Of a stretch of 54,442 nucleotides of DNA, positions 21,620 to 31,778 are shown piece by piece (position 1 is the stretch's first letter; the number at the start of each line of letters is the position of its first letter). The notes below the pieces were generated by a model, which saw only the letters and a program-made list of their open reading frames with translations, did no database searches and had not been told where the DNA came from. Location: contig PKWL01000113.1 in the NCBI GenBank assembly GCA_003133225.1, positions 1 through 54,442 on the forward strand. Reading direction: 5' to 3'. The translations under genes and the position numbers were made by a program. This DNA comes from Janthinobacterium sp. (GTDB taxonomy: Bacteria; Pseudomonadota; Gammaproteobacteria; Burkholderiales; Burkholderiaceae_D).

Positions 21620-23178
21620 CAGAGGTCGGGTCCGGAATAACTGAGGTTGAACGATTTGTTAATTAACGGGAAATCGGGAACGATGTTGCCCATGATCGCA
21701 TATTGCAGCGCCGGCCAGTTTTGCCATGAGGGATCATGGCAGTGGCAACGCAAGATCGCCCCTTGTGCATCTGTTTCAAGCGCCACGAAAACGGTGCCGC
21801 GAAAACCTTCGATCCACCCTGCCCCCATGCCTGCGCCACTCTCGCCAGCGAGCGCCAGCATAGCCGGCCCCGGCGGCAATTTCCCGGCCAGGTCCCGCAG
21901 CAGACGAAGCGATTCGAAGATTTCATCGAAGCGCACCGCCACCCGCGCCGCGACGTCGCCGTTACGGTGCGTTGCCATCTGGACATTGAGCTCGGCATAG
22001 GCACCGGCCGCCTGATCGGCGCGGGCATCCCATGCTTGAGCACTGGCGCGCCCGACCAGCCCGCACACGCCAAGTTCGGCCGCCAGCTTCGGCAGCATGC
22101 GCCCGGCCGCGATAAAGCGATCCTGCAAACCTGCATGGCCGTCGTAGATGCCCCGCAGCGCGCGCACTTCCAATTCGATCCGCTCACACTGCGTTAGCAA
22201 CGCCTCGACGCCGGCCCGGTCGAGATCGATCGCAACGCCGCCCGGAACAACGCAATCCATCATGAAGCGATGGCCGAACAACTGGCCATTCAAGCGCACC
22301 CAGTCCTCTTTCAACCGCATGAACTGGGCCAAGCCGAATGCGAGGCCGGCATCGTTGCCGAGCCCGCCCAGATCGCCCAAGTGATTGGCGATCCGTTCCC
22401 GTTCCAGCAACAGCGCGCGCAGCCACTCGGCGCGCGCCGGAATTGTCCATGCCCGTACCGTCTCGGCCGCCATGCAATAGGCCCACGCAAAGGCCACTGT
22501 CGAATCGCCTGAGACGCGCCCCGCGAGGCGCGCTCCGTCGGCGACGGTGCGTCCGACAAACAATTTTTCGGTCCCCTTGTGCGCATAACCGAAGCGCTGT
22601 TCCAGCCGCAGCACCTTTTCGCCGACCACCGAAAAACGGAAATGCCCGGGTTCGATGATGCCGGCATGAATCGGCCCCACGGCAATTTCATGCACCCCGT
22701 CGCCGGCCACCGACACGAACGGATAACTTTCCAATAGATTATCGAACTGTTCCGCACCCGAGGTTTGCTGGCGCAACGGGAAATAATCGCGCGGCCACCT
22801 GCCATGGTTAAGCCATGGCCGCTCGTCATCCGCTCCCAGCGCGCGCACGCCCAGCAGATCGAAAACGACGCGCTGCATTCTGACGGCGGCCGGAAACACG
22901 GCAGACAGGTCCGGGTAGCCCTCGCCTAAATTGAGCGCCAAGCGCAGCCATAGCAAACCCTCCGCTGCGCAATAAACGGCCGCCATGACGTCGCGCTCGG
23001 CTAGCGGGCGCTGGTCGGTCCCCCAAATGGAAACCAGGCGCCCGCCTTCCGCGCGCACCAGTTGCGCAACCCGTATCCAATCCTTGGCATCGACCTCGGC
23101 CACGCAGACGGAAACGAGCCCCGGCAACGACCGGAACGGGATGGCATATCTTGCCCCAAAGACGACGCTATTATTCAT
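21619..23178 (-). CDS. NuoC-NuoD/HyfG-like large subunit lacking the [NiFe] cysteines
   Basis: The 519-residue protein joins a NuoC-like domain (~1-130) to a NuoD/hydrogenase-large-subunit domain. The latter is recognised by VGPIHAGIIEPGHFRFSVVG and RFGYAHKGTEKL (~168-206). In hydrogenases the next block is RxCGxC, giving two nickel ligands; here it is RVSGDS at 221-226. The C-terminal DPCxxC is DPSWQNW at 482-488. All four nickel ligands are therefore missing and this cannot be a [NiFe] hydrogenase. It resembles the energy-converting hydrogenase-related (Ehr) proteins of unknown reaction. It starts 3 nt after the HyfF-like gene. Confidence 0.88.
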   Translation of the reverse strand: MNNSVVFGARYAIPFRSLPGLVSVCVAEVDAKDWIRVAQLVRAEGGRLVSIWGTDQRPLAERDVMAAVYCAAEGLLWLRLALNLGEGYPDLSAVFPAAVRMQRVVFDLLGVRALGADDERPWLNHGRWPRDYFPLRQQTSGAEQFDNLLESYPFVSVAGDGVHEIAVGPIHAGIIEPGHFRFSVVGEKVLRLEQRFGYAHKGTEKLFVGRTVADGARLAGRVSGDSTVAFAWAYCMAAETVRAWTIPARAEWLRALLLERERIANHLGDLGGLGNDAGLAFGLAQFMRLKEDWVRLNGQLFGHRFMMDCVVPGGVAIDLDRAGVEALLTQCERIELEVRALRGIYDGHAGLQDRFIAAGRMLPKLAAELGVCGLVGRASAQAWDARADQAAGAYAELNVQMATHRNGDVAARVAVRFDEIFESLRLLRDLAGKLPPGPAMLALAGESGAGMGAGWIEGFRGTVFVALETDAQGAILRCHCHDPSWQNWPALQYAIMGNIVPDFPLINKSFNLSYSGPDL

Positions 23179-23181
23179 GGC

Positions 23182-24645
23182 CTACCCCACGATCATGCTA
23201 ACTGCCTGCCGGAACCACAGGTCGAGGTAGGCAGGAATATACAAGCCGAGCATCAAAGCGAGTCCCAGATGCAAAAATACGGGCAGCAGCGCCGGCGCAT
23301 GCGCGAGCGGCTTGACGCTCGTGTCGCCAAACACCATGGGTAGCACGCGCGTCAACATCGATGCGAACGCCACTCCCAGCGCCAACAGCAGCAGCGGCGT
23401 CGCCCACGGCAATTCGCGCATGGCGGTGGTCACGATCAGAAATTCACTGGCGAACACGCCGAACGGCGGCAGGCCGAGGATGGCGAACACTCCCAGCAGC
23501 ATGCCCCAGCCTACCGCCGGGCTCACCTTCACCAGGCCGCGGATGTTTTCCATGACCTGGGTACCGGCCTTCTGGGCGGCATGGCCGACCGTGAAAAAGA
23601 TGGCCGATTTCACCAGCGAGTGCACCGTCATGTGCAGCAAGCCGGCATAGGTTGCGATCGGCCCGCCGATGCCAAACGCAAATGTCATCAGTCCGACATG
23701 CTCGATCGACGAATAGGAAAACATGCGTTTGATGTCTTTTTGGCGCGACAGGGAAAAAGTGGCCACCAACACGGAAATCAAGCCGAAGCCGATTAACAGC
23801 TTGCCGGGCAAGCCGTTGTGCAGGGCACCGTCGGCCAGCACTTTAAAGCGCAGCACGGCGTACAGCGCGACATTTAGCAAAAGACCCGACAACACGGCCG
23901 AGATCGGTGTCGGCCCTTCGGCATGGGCGTCGGGCAACCAGCTGTGCAGCGGCACCAGACCCATCTTGGTGCCGTAGCCAATGAGCAAAAACACGAAGGC
24001 TAGCGACATGATGACGGGCTCCAGATGCGCCTTGACGGCATTCAGATTGGTCCATAGCAAGGCTCCGCTGTCGCTGCCCAATTGGCGATCGGCGGCAAGG
24101 TAGAGAAGAATCGTTCCGAACAGCGCGAGTGCAATACCGACCCCGCACAAGATGAAATATTTCCAGGCGGCTTCCAAACTGGTTGCGGTGCGATACACGC
24201 TAACCAGCAGGACGGTCGCCAGCGTCGCCCCTTCCATGGCCACCCACAAGATGCCCATGTTGTTCGTTAGCAGCGCAAGGAACATGGTAAACATGAACAG
24301 CTGGTACATGCTGTGATACAAGCGCATGCGTTTCGGCGTCATCTTGCCGTGATCGCGCTCGACCCGCATATACGGTCGCGAGAACAAAGACGTCGTCAAG
24401 CCGACAAAAGCCGTCAGGGTCACCAAAAAGACGTTAAGGGGATCAACAAAAAACAACTTGCCAAAAACGAAAGCGGGGCCGCCGGCAACGATCTGGCCGG
24501 TCAAGGTTGCCGCTGCCAAGAAGGTGATCAGACTAAATCCCACATTCACTTCCGGTGCCGCATCGCGCTGGCCGATCAGGCCTAGCGTGAGGCAACCCAG
24601 CAAAGGCGTCAGAAGAACGAATAAAAGCGAATCCAAGTCAGTCAT
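23182..24645 (-). CDS. HyfF/NuoN-type antiporter-like membrane subunit
   Basis: A 487-residue polytopic protein of the Mrp/NuoLMN antiporter family, closest by eye to HyfF. The conserved charged-residue segments are present: WVAMEGATLATVLLVSVYR (Glu in TM5), GTKMGLVPLHSWLPDAHAEGPTPISA (Lys and His in TM7-8) and KDIKRMFSYSSIEHVG. These fit ion translocation in the membrane arm of complex I-like machines. It overlaps the end of the HyfE-like gene by 8 nt. The last helix is followed by a short tail. Confidence 0.9.
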   Translation of the reverse strand: MTDLDSLLFVLLTPLLGCLTLGLIGQRDAAPEVNVGFSLITFLAAATLTGQIVAGGPAFVFGKLFFVDPLNVFLVTLTAFVGLTTSLFSRPYMRVERDHGKMTPKRMRLYHSMYQLFMFTMFLALLTNNMGILWVAMEGATLATVLLVSVYRTATSLEAAWKYFILCGVGIALALFGTILLYLAADRQLGSDSGALLWTNLNAVKAHLEPVIMSLAFVFLLIGYGTKMGLVPLHSWLPDAHAEGPTPISAVLSGLLLNVALYAVLRFKVLADGALHNGLPGKLLIGFGLISVLVATFSLSRQKDIKRMFSYSSIEHVGLMTFAFGIGGPIATYAGLLHMTVHSLVKSAIFFTVGHAAQKAGTQVMENIRGLVKVSPAVGWGMLLGVFAILGLPPFGVFASEFLIVTTAMRELPWATPLLLLALGVAFASMLTRVLPMVFGDTSVKPLAHAPALLPVFLHLGLALMLGLYIPAYLDLWFRQAVSMIVG

Positions 24646-25297
24646 CTGTCAAGCTTTCCAGATTGTGGATATCGAGGTTATCGAACTGTTCGCGAATCTG
24701 GAACATGAACACGCCGAGGATCAAAATACCGATCAGGATGTCAAGCGCAATGCCCAGTTCGACGATCATCGGCATGCCGCTGGTAGCCGCCGTCGCGGCG
24801 AAAAACAAGCCGTTCTCCATGGCTAGAAACCCGATCACCTGGGGCACCGCCTTGGAGCGCGTAATCATCATCATGAAAGATAGAAGGATGCACGCGAGCG
24901 CGATGCCCAGCGTGCCGCGGGCGATCGAAGCCGATAGTTTCGCCACGGGCAAAGCCAAGTTAAAGGCAATGATGACCAGTACGATGCCGACCAACATGGT
25001 GGAGGGAATGTTAATCAAGGGCTCGACGTCCCACTTGACATTCAAGCGCAGAATCAATTTATGCAGTATCCACGGGATCAACAGCACCTTGAGCAAAAAA
25101 GTCAGGCCCGCGGAAAAATAAAGCTGGTTGTCATGGGTGACGTAGGCCACCACCAGCGCGGTGGCAACCAAGGTGGCGCCATGCAAGGTGAATAGGTAAA
25201 TCAAGGAAAGTATCCGGCGCTGACTGAGCATGGCAAATGTGATCAGCAGCAGCAGCGCCGCCAACAGGTTCAGTACTTGCAAGGCGTAATGGCTCAC
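24638..25297 (-). CDS. HyfE-like membrane subunit
   Basis: A 219-residue membrane protein whose second half resembles NuoK (VIGFLAMENGLFFAAT, with a buried Glu), the pattern of HyfE. Six to seven hydrophobic segments are visible. It starts with GTG at 25297, preceded by GGAG, and lies only one base after the HyfC-like gene. It would sit in the membrane arm and help link ion movement to the peripheral arm. Confidence 0.87.
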   Translation of the reverse strand: MSHYALQVLNLLAALLLLITFAMLSQRRILSLIYLFTLHGATLVATALVVAYVTHDNQLYFSAGLTFLLKVLLIPWILHKLILRLNVKWDVEPLINIPSTMLVGIVLVIIAFNLALPVAKLSASIARGTLGIALACILLSFMMMITRSKAVPQVIGFLAMENGLFFAATAATSGMPMIVELGIALDILIGILILGVFMFQIREQFDNLDIHNLESLTDD

Positions 25298-25298
25298 T

Positions 25299-26249
25299 CT
25301 AGTCTCCCAAAAGGAAATGCACGAGCATGCCGATGACGGCCAGCAAGAACGCGCTCATCAGGAACTCCGGGACCCGGAAAATACGCATCTTGGCGCTGGT
25401 CATTTCGATCAGCGCTAGCAAGGCACCGCCAATGGCGAGTTTCAATACCAGGATAGGAATGGCAAAGATCAAGGCCAGCGGATCGCTCGCTTCCGCGATT
25501 CCCCACGGAAAAAACAAGGCGATGCCGATGCACGAGTAGGCAAATAGCTTGAGGCTGACGGCCCATTCCATTAGGGACAGGTGGCGTCCGGAATATTCAA
25601 GGATCAACGCTTCGTGAATCATCGTCAGCTCAAGATGCGTGGCGGGATTGTCTACCGGGACGCGGGCATTTTCCGCCAAGGACACCATGGTGAATGCCAC
25701 GCCGGCGAATGCGAGGCTGGGATAAATCGCCAACTCGCGGTGCACCAGGTTGTTCACGATGCTCGTCAACAAGGTCGAGTGCGTAATCAAGGAGGCCGAG
25801 AACAACACCAGCAGGAGCGCGGGCTCGGCTAAAAATCCCACCAGCATTTCACGCCGTGCACCCATGGTGCCAAAGGCGGTACCGATGTCCATCGCGGCCA
25901 AGGCGATGAAAACCCGCGCCAATGCCAGCAGACCGACCAGCGCAATAGCATCGGCCGCGGGCGAGAGCGGCAGGTCGGTCGACAGGGTCGGGATGATGCC
26001 GCAAGCTAGCGTCATGCAGCCAAACACGATGTAAGGAGCCATGCGAAACAGCGGCGAGGCATGCTCTGCCAATACGGAATCCTTGTGAAACAGTTTGTGC
26101 AGCATGCGGTATGGCTGAAACAGGCTGGGTGCCGCCTTGTTTTGCAGCCACGCCCGGCATTGGTTGACCCACCCGCTCAACAGCGGTGCCGCCGCCAGCG
26201 CCACCAGGATCTCCAACAGCTGTGAAAAAAATCCGGAAAGCGTGATCAT
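25299..26249 (-). CDS. HyfC/NuoH-like membrane anchor subunit
   Basis: The 316-residue product belongs to the NuoH/HycD/HyfC family that docks the soluble arm onto the membrane arm. It shows the family block MDIGTAFGTMGARREMLVGFLAEPALLL, read as MDIGTAFGTMGARREM and FLAEPALLL, and the PVDNPATHLELTMIHEA loop with acidic residues. About eight membrane segments are visible. It overlaps the HyfB-like stop by 4 nt (ATGA). Confidence 0.9.
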   Translation of the reverse strand: MITLSGFFSQLLEILVALAAAPLLSGWVNQCRAWLQNKAAPSLFQPYRMLHKLFHKDSVLAEHASPLFRMAPYIVFGCMTLACGIIPTLSTDLPLSPAADAIALVGLLALARVFIALAAMDIGTAFGTMGARREMLVGFLAEPALLLVLFSASLITHSTLLTSIVNNLVHRELAIYPSLAFAGVAFTMVSLAENARVPVDNPATHLELTMIHEALILEYSGRHLSLMEWAVSLKLFAYSCIGIALFFPWGIAEASDPLALIFAIPILVLKLAIGGALLALIEMTSAKMRIFRVPEFLMSAFLLAVIGMLVHFLLGD

Positions 26250-28264
26250 GGCGTCACCACCACTACCACCAGCAGCAAAAACAGCAATGTCAAAAAGCTA
26301 TACAGCAGGTAGACCGCGATGCGCCCCTGCTGCAGCAAGCCGACGATACGCGCGATGCGCTCCGTGAGCGCGGCGATGGGATGATAGATCAAGCCCCAAA
26401 ATGGGTCTTCTATCGTGACCTTGTAGCGCGGCGCCTTGTCGGACGCCAATGGCAATTCGCGTGTCATGCGGAAGAACGGACCGAAAATTTCGCGGATCGG
26501 CTGGCCGAACCCCTCCGCGCTGTCTTGCATGCGCGCCGTCGGGAAAGGGTATCCGCAAGCCCATGGCGCAGAACGCCTAAAGCGGCCGTGGTAAAGACGC
26601 CGCACCAGCAAGTAACAGAGCAGGCAGCAAGCTAGCAGGACCAGCACGAACACGAGCGGCGCATAACTGGCGCGGTCGGGCGTGACGGGCGCTAGCACCA
26701 GCCAGCCATTTGCGGCGGCGACCGTACCTATGCCTTGCCCAACCAACGAGCGCGTGACGTGATCGATCACCTGCACCATCTGCACCGGGAACAGGCCGAA
26801 AAAGATGCAAGCGGCGACCAGCCACGCAAAGGCTAAGCGCTCCCAATGATCCGCATCATGGGCGTCGTTTAGTTTTTGCTCGCGCGGTTGACCGAGAAAG
26901 ACGATGGCGAAAAACTTGACCATCACATAGCCTGCCAACGCACCCACCAATGCAATAACGGCGGCGACGATCGGAATTAGCATATTGAGAAAGGAATTTG
27001 GCAAGCCTGGAGTAAACAGGAAGCTTTGCAACAACAGCCACTCGGAGATAAACCCCCCGAAAGGCGGCAAGCCCGCGGCGGCCAGCACCGCCACCAGCGC
27101 GGCCCATCCCGTCCAAGGCATGAACCGCAGCAAGCCCCCCAGGTGACCCAGATTGCGCTCGCCCGTTGCGTGCAGTACCGTGCCGGTTCCCAGAAACAGC
27201 AAGCTTTTGAAGGCGCCATGGCTTGCCACATGGTAGAGCGTCGCGGTCAACGATAACGCCGCCAGGGCGGCCATGCCGTAAGCGCGGAACAGAATCGTCA
27301 AACCGATACCGACGAACATCAACCCGATGTTTTCAATCGACGAATAGGCAAGCAGGCGTTTCATGTCGGTTTGGACCGCACTTAGCACGACGCCGAACAA
27401 GGCCGTTGCCAGTCCGAGCGCCAGCGTGATCCCGCCCCACCACCAGAGCTGCAGATGCAACAGGTCGAACGTCACGCGCAGCACGCCATAAATGCCCGTT
27501 TTCAGCACGAATGCGCTCATTAAAGCCGATATCGGCGACGGTGCGGCCGGATGGGCTTCGGGTAACCACACATGCAATGGCAATATGCCCGCCTTGGCGC
27601 CGAATCCGAACAGCGCCAGAAAAAAGGCGATCGACGCCCAAAAACCGGTCAGATGCTGCTGACGCATGTTGGAGAATGTGTAATCGCCCGTATTCGCTTG
27701 CAGCAGGCCGAAACAAAGCAACAGGGCCAGTGCGCCGACATGCGATATCAACATATACAGAAAGCCGGCGCGGCGAACTTCGGGTATGCGATGGTTCGCG
27801 ATCACGAGCAAGGTCGCCGTCAGGGTCATCGCCTCCCATCCGACCATGAACACGTAGGCGTCATCGGCAAGCAACAGCAACGCGATGCTGGCAAGGCATA
27901 AGTGATACTCAAAGCACAGCAGCCCCGGTGGCGTTCCCTCGCCCTCGCGAAAATAACCCGCTGAGAAAATGGACACGCCCGTGCTGACGATGCCAAAAAC
28001 AAACAGAAAATAGGAAGACAGGCTGTCGAGCCGAAGATGGAAGGGCAAGCCGGGCAGCCCCAATGGCAGTACGGCAGTTTGCCCCCCCCCAAAGCTGCTG
28101 ACCAGGCCAACGGCTCCCAGTATGATCCCGAGAACGGCGCCGAGGGGAAACAGAACATGCGCCACAAACGTCGTGTGCTTCATGACCAACAGACCACAGC
28201 AGCCAATAATCAGCCATCCCGCCAGCACCAGCAAGACGTAGTCCATTGGAATTAATTCCGCCAT
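26246..28264 (-). CDS. HyfB/NuoL-type antiporter-like membrane subunit
   Basis: First gene of the six-gene operon. I start at the ATG at 28264, which has AGGA seven nt upstream; a TTG one codon earlier is less likely. The 672-residue product is a Mrp-type antiporter-like subunit with FMVGWEAMTLTATLLVIA (TM5 Glu), GAKAGILPLHVWLPEAHPAAPSPISA and DMKRLLAYSSIENIG. A long C-terminal extension ends in further helices, as in HyfB. A nine-G run encodes Gly60-62 near the N-terminus. The operon has two antiporter-like subunits (this and HyfF-like), with no separate HyfD. Confidence 0.9.
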   Translation of the reverse strand: MAELIPMDYVLLVLAGWLIIGCCGLLVMKHTTFVAHVLFPLGAVLGIILGAVGLVSSFGGGQTAVLPLGLPGLPFHLRLDSLSSYFLFVFGIVSTGVSIFSAGYFREGEGTPPGLLCFEYHLCLASIALLLLADDAYVFMVGWEAMTLTATLLVIANHRIPEVRRAGFLYMLISHVGALALLLCFGLLQANTGDYTFSNMRQQHLTGFWASIAFFLALFGFGAKAGILPLHVWLPEAHPAAPSPISALMSAFVLKTGIYGVLRVTFDLLHLQLWWWGGITLALGLATALFGVVLSAVQTDMKRLLAYSSIENIGLMFVGIGLTILFRAYGMAALAALSLTATLYHVASHGAFKSLLFLGTGTVLHATGERNLGHLGGLLRFMPWTGWAALVAVLAAAGLPPFGGFISEWLLLQSFLFTPGLPNSFLNMLIPIVAAVIALVGALAGYVMVKFFAIVFLGQPREQKLNDAHDADHWERLAFAWLVAACIFFGLFPVQMVQVIDHVTRSLVGQGIGTVAAANGWLVLAPVTPDRASYAPLVFVLVLLACCLLCYLLVRRLYHGRFRRSAPWACGYPFPTARMQDSAEGFGQPIREIFGPFFRMTRELPLASDKAPRYKVTIEDPFWGLIYHPIAALTERIARIVGLLQQGRIAVYLLYSFLTLLFLLLVVVVVTP
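28082..28090 (-). repeat. nine-base G tract inside the HyfB-like gene
   Basis: Nine consecutive G on the coding strand (C on the plus strand) encode three glycines near residue 60. A second nine-G run, on the plus strand, lies at 28495-28503 in the upstream noncoding region. Long homopolymers in coding DNA are prone to slippage; here the frame is intact. Confidence 0.9.
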
Positions 28265-28724
28265 CAAGACTTCCTATATCGAATCACGTCGTCACCAGGC
28301 GCGCCGCAACGCGGGCCATGCAATTTACGGAGGAAAGCGCTCGGCACGGCATGAACGGGGATCGGCTGGCGCTACGCCAATCGAAATTCAGCCATGAAAT
28401 TATAATTTCATTATGATACCAAAATTCTCCTTAAAATGGAGCAGATCATAGACGCAAACGGCCCGATTTAACGTCTTGCTTGCCTCACCAAACTGGGGGG
28501 GGGAAAGGCGGGGCCGGGGTTGCCGCCAGTGCAGACGGCCCGTCGCCGAAGCGAATAGCCGGCAACAGGCAAAAAGCTGGTCGTTCCAGGAGCACTTAGC
28601 GGCCAGTGACGACGCATGCGCGCCGCGCGGCAAGACGGGCGCGGCAACCTGACAGCATCGGCGCGCCCGAGGCAAGGAGCCCTCGCCTCCAACACCGCGC
28701 GCGCCAGCGGCGCGCGGCGCTGCT
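28265..28724. other. gene-free region between the HyfB-like gene and gapA
   Basis: About 460 bases with no supportable gene; a 91-codon open frame on the minus strand lacks any recognisable content. The part near 28393-28430 is AT-rich and contains the palindrome GAAATTATAATTTC with a TATAAT on the minus strand, a possible promoter for the six-gene operon, but no good -35 is seen. A very GC-rich hairpin CGCGCGCC/GGCGCGCG around 28703-28721 follows the gapA stop without a T-run. Confidence 0.45.
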
Positions 28725-29735
28725 TTATTTTGCGGCCATCAGGGCCAAGGTAGTGTCCAACATGCGGTTCGAGAAACCCCATTCGTTGTCGTACCACGAC
28801 GATACTTTCACCAAGCGGCCCAACACCTTGGTCAGCGTCGAGTCGAAGTTCGAGGACGCCGGATTATGGTTGAAATCGATCGACACAAGTGGTTCGGTCT
28901 GGTACGTGAGAATGCCTTTCAACGGACCTTCCGCGGCGGCCTTCATGATCGCATTGACTTCCTCGACCGTGGTGTCGCGCGCAGCGATAAAGGTCAGGTC
29001 GACAAGCGACACATTGATCGTCGGCACGCGGATCGCGTACCCATCGAGCTTGCCTTTTAGTTCCGGCAACACCAAGCTTACGGCCACTGCGGCGCCTGTT
29101 TTGGTCGGGATCATGCTCATCGTGGCCGAACGGGCGCGCCGCAAGTCCTCATGCATCACGTCGGTCAATACCTGGTCGTTGGTGTAAGCGTGGACGGTCG
29201 TCATCAAGCCGCTGACGAGGCCGATAGCGTCGTTCAATGGCTTCACCAGCGGCGCCAGGCAGTTGGTGGTGCACGAGGCGTTCGAGATCACGGTGTCGCT
29301 GGCCTTCAGCACGGCGTGGTTGACGCCATACACGATGGTCGCATCGACATCCTTGCCGCCCGGCGCCGAGATGATGACTTTTTTGGCGCCGCCCTTAAGG
29401 TGGGCCGACGCTTTTTCCTTCGTGGTAAAAAAGCCGGTGCATTCGAGTACCACGTCCACGCCCAACTCGCCCCATGGGATCTCGGCCGGGTTGCGTTGCG
29501 CGAACACGCGAATTGAATCGCCATTAACGATCATATTGTCGCCATCGACGGTGACGGTGCCTGGAAATTTGCCATGCGCCGTGTCGTACCGGGTTAGGTG
29601 GGCGTTCGACTTGACGTCGCCAAGGTCGTTAATGGCCACGATCTGGATATCTTGCTTCTTGCCGCCTTCGTAGAAGGCACGCAGCACATTGCGCCCGATG
29701 CGGCCATAACCGTTGATTGCAACTTTGATCGTCAT
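28725..29735 (-). CDS. gapA: glyceraldehyde-3-phosphate dehydrogenase, type I
   Basis: Catalyses NAD-dependent oxidation of glyceraldehyde 3-phosphate to 1,3-bisphosphoglycerate in glycolysis and the reverse in gluconeogenesis. The 336-residue length is standard. The NAD-binding N-terminus is [16 protein letters not shown], and the active-site Cys155 lies in [12 protein letters not shown]. The [10 protein letters not shown] block, RAR phosphate-binding residues and [13 protein letters not shown]-terminal block are all present. It follows tkt by 45 nt and is probably co-transcribed. Confidence 0.97.
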   Translation of the reverse strand: MTIKVAINGYGRIGRNVLRAFYEGGKKQDIQIVAINDLGDVKSNAHLTRYDTAHGKFPGTVTVDGDNMIVNGDSIRVFAQRNPAEIPWGELGVDVVLECTGFFTTKEKASAHLKGGAKKVIISAPGGKDVDATIVYGVNHAVLKASDTVISNASCTTNCLAPLVKPLNDAIGLVSGLMTTVHAYTNDQVLTDVMHEDLRRARSATMSMIPTKTGAAVAVSLVLPELKGKLDGYAIRVPTINVSLVDLTFIAARDTTVEEVNAIMKAAAEGPLKGILTYQTEPLVSIDFNHNPASSNFDSTLTKVLGRLVKVSSWYDNEWGFSNRMLDTTLALMAAK

Positions 29736-29780
29736 ACATTGCTCCTGATTAAAAAATGAGAGAGTGAGCAGCCAAAAGGG

Positions 29781-31778
29781 CTATGCCAACAGAACGGATT
29801 TGACCTTGGCCACCACGTTGTCGACGGTGAAGCCGAAGTGCTTGAGCAGCGCCGGAGCCGGAGCCGATTCGCCGAAAGTATCGATGCCAACCACGGCACC
29901 TTCGAGACCGACATATTTGTACCAAAAATCAGTTACGCCGGCTTCGAGTGCGACGCGCGGCATGCCCTTGGTCAATACGCTGGCCTTGTAGGCGGCGTCT
30001 TGACGGTCAAACACATCGGTCGATGGCATCGACACCACGCGCACGGCGATGCCTTCGGCGCGCAGCGCCTGCGCCGCGCTAACGGCCAGCTCGACTTCGG
30101 AGCCGGTTGCGATCAGGATCACCTTGGCCTCGGCCACGTCGTTCAAGACGTAACCGCCGCGCGTGATATTGACGATCTGCTCGCCCGTGCGTTCCTGGTA
30201 CGGCAGGTTCTGGCGCGAGAAGATCAGGGTCGACGGGCCGTCCTTGCGCTTGAGAGCGGCACCCCATGCCACCGCCGATTCGACGGTGTCGCACGGACGC
30301 CAGTTGTCTAAGTTCGGGATCAGGCGCAGCGACGAGACGTGCTCGACCGACTGATGGGTGGGACCATCTTCGCCCAGGCCAATCGAGTCGTGGGTGAATA
30401 CAAAAATCGAGCGCAGCTTCATCAACGCCGCCATCCGCAAGGCGTTGCGGCTGTAATCAGAAAAGGTCAGGAAAGTGGCGCCGAACGGGATAAAGCCGCC
30501 GTGCAGGGCGACCCCGTTCATGATCGCGCTCATGCCAAATTCGCGCACGCCGTAATTGATGTGGTTGCCAGGCTTGCCGGCCCGCAGCGCAACGCATTCC
30601 TTCCAGTTGGTCAGGTTGGAGCCGGTCAGGTCGGCCGAGCCACCCAACAATTCCGGCAGCACGGGCGCCAGCGCCTGGATTGCGTTCTGGCTGGCCTTGC
30701 GGGTCGCGATGTGTTCTTTTTTCTCGACGCAGGCGGCAATGGCGGCGGCCAAGGCAGCGTCAAACGTTGCCGGCAACTCGCCCCGCATGCGGCGCACCAG
30801 TTCGGCGGCCTTCTGCGGAAAGGCGGCTCGATAGGCGGCGAACCTGGTATTCCAATCCTGTTCCACCTTGCGGCCCTGCTCTTTCGCATCCCACGCGGCG
30901 TACACCTCGGCCGGAATGTCGAATGGGGCGGCGTCCCAGTCCAAGTACGCGCGCGCCGCCGCGATTTCCGTGTGGCCGAGCGCGGCGCCGTGCACTTTTT
31001 CGCCGCCTTGCAGGTTCGGCGCGCCCTTGCCGATGATGGTCTTGCAGCAGATGAGGGTCGGCTTGCTCGACGTCTTGGCAGCGCCGATGGCGGCATCGAC
31101 TGCATCCACGTCGTGCCCGTCGACAGCGCGGATCACGTTCCAGCCGTAGGCCTCGAAACGCTTCGGCGTGTCATCGGTGAACCAGCCTTCGACCTTGCCA
31201 TCGATCGAGATGCCGTTGTCGTCATACAGCGCGATCAGTTTGTTCAGGCCCAAGGTGCCGGCCAGGGAACATACTTCGTGCGAGATGCCTTCCATCATGC
31301 AGCCATCGCCCAGGAAAACGTAAGTGTGATGGTTGACGATGTCGAAACCGGGCTGGTTGAATTCGGCCGCCAGCAATTGCTCCGAGAGTGCCATGCCGAC
31401 CGCGTTGGCGATGCCCTGGCCCAGCGGGCCGGTGGTCGTTTCGATGCCGGGCGTGACACCGACTTCGGGGTGGCCCGGGGTTTTGGAGTGCAGCTGGCGG
31501 AACGATTGCAAGTCCAGCATAGTCAAGTCGTAGCCCGTCAAGTGCAACAGCGCATAGTGCAGCATGGAGCCATGTCCGTTCGAGAGCAGGAAACGGTCGC
31601 GGTTAAGCCAGGTCGGATTGGCCGGGTTGTGGCGATAATGACTGCTCCACAACGCGACGGCAATTTCAGCCATGCCCATCGGCATGCCTGGGTGGCCGGA
31701 ATTGGCCTGTTGTACTGCGTCCATTGCCAGAGCGCGAATCGCGTTGGCCATCTTGGTGCTTGGGAGCATGAATTTCAT
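29781..31778 (-). CDS. tkt: transketolase
   Basis: Transketolase moves two-carbon ketol units between sugar phosphates in the pentose phosphate pathway, using thiamine diphosphate, and makes the erythrose 4-phosphate used by AroG. The 665-residue product has [17 protein letters not shown] near the N-terminus, the thiamine-binding [18 protein letters not shown], and the pyrimidine-domain block [18 protein letters not shown]. An upstream spacer of about 200 bp separates it from rsmE on the other strand. A tkt-gapA pair is common in betaproteobacteria. Confidence 0.97.
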   Translation of the reverse strand: MKFMLPSTKMANAIRALAMDAVQQANSGHPGMPMGMAEIAVALWSSHYRHNPANPTWLNRDRFLLSNGHGSMLHYALLHLTGYDLTMLDLQSFRQLHSKTPGHPEVGVTPGIETTTGPLGQGIANAVGMALSEQLLAAEFNQPGFDIVNHHTYVFLGDGCMMEGISHEVCSLAGTLGLNKLIALYDDNGISIDGKVEGWFTDDTPKRFEAYGWNVIRAVDGHDVDAVDAAIGAAKTSSKPTLICCKTIIGKGAPNLQGGEKVHGAALGHTEIAAARAYLDWDAAPFDIPAEVYAAWDAKEQGRKVEQDWNTRFAAYRAAFPQKAAELVRRMRGELPATFDAALAAAIAACVEKKEHIATRKASQNAIQALAPVLPELLGGSADLTGSNLTNWKECVALRAGKPGNHINYGVREFGMSAIMNGVALHGGFIPFGATFLTFSDYSRNALRMAALMKLRSIFVFTHDSIGLGEDGPTHQSVEHVSSLRLIPNLDNWRPCDTVESAVAWGAALKRKDGPSTLIFSRQNLPYQERTGEQIVNITRGGYVLNDVAEAKVILIATGSEVELAVSAAQALRAEGIAVRVVSMPSTDVFDRQDAAYKASVLTKGMPRVALEAGVTDFWYKYVGLEGAVVGIDTFGESAPAPALLKHFGFTVDNVVAKVKSVLLA

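Noticed and set aside
21080..28264. Calling the six-gene operon a true hydrogenase-4 (Hyf)
   Set aside because: The large subunit lacks the nickel-ligand cysteines, and no formate dehydrogenase or maturation genes are present, so a hydrogenase call would be wrong.
28400..28675. 91-codon minus-strand frame between gapA and the Ehr operon
   Set aside because: Cys/Arg-rich translation of GC-rich noncoding DNA with no start signal.
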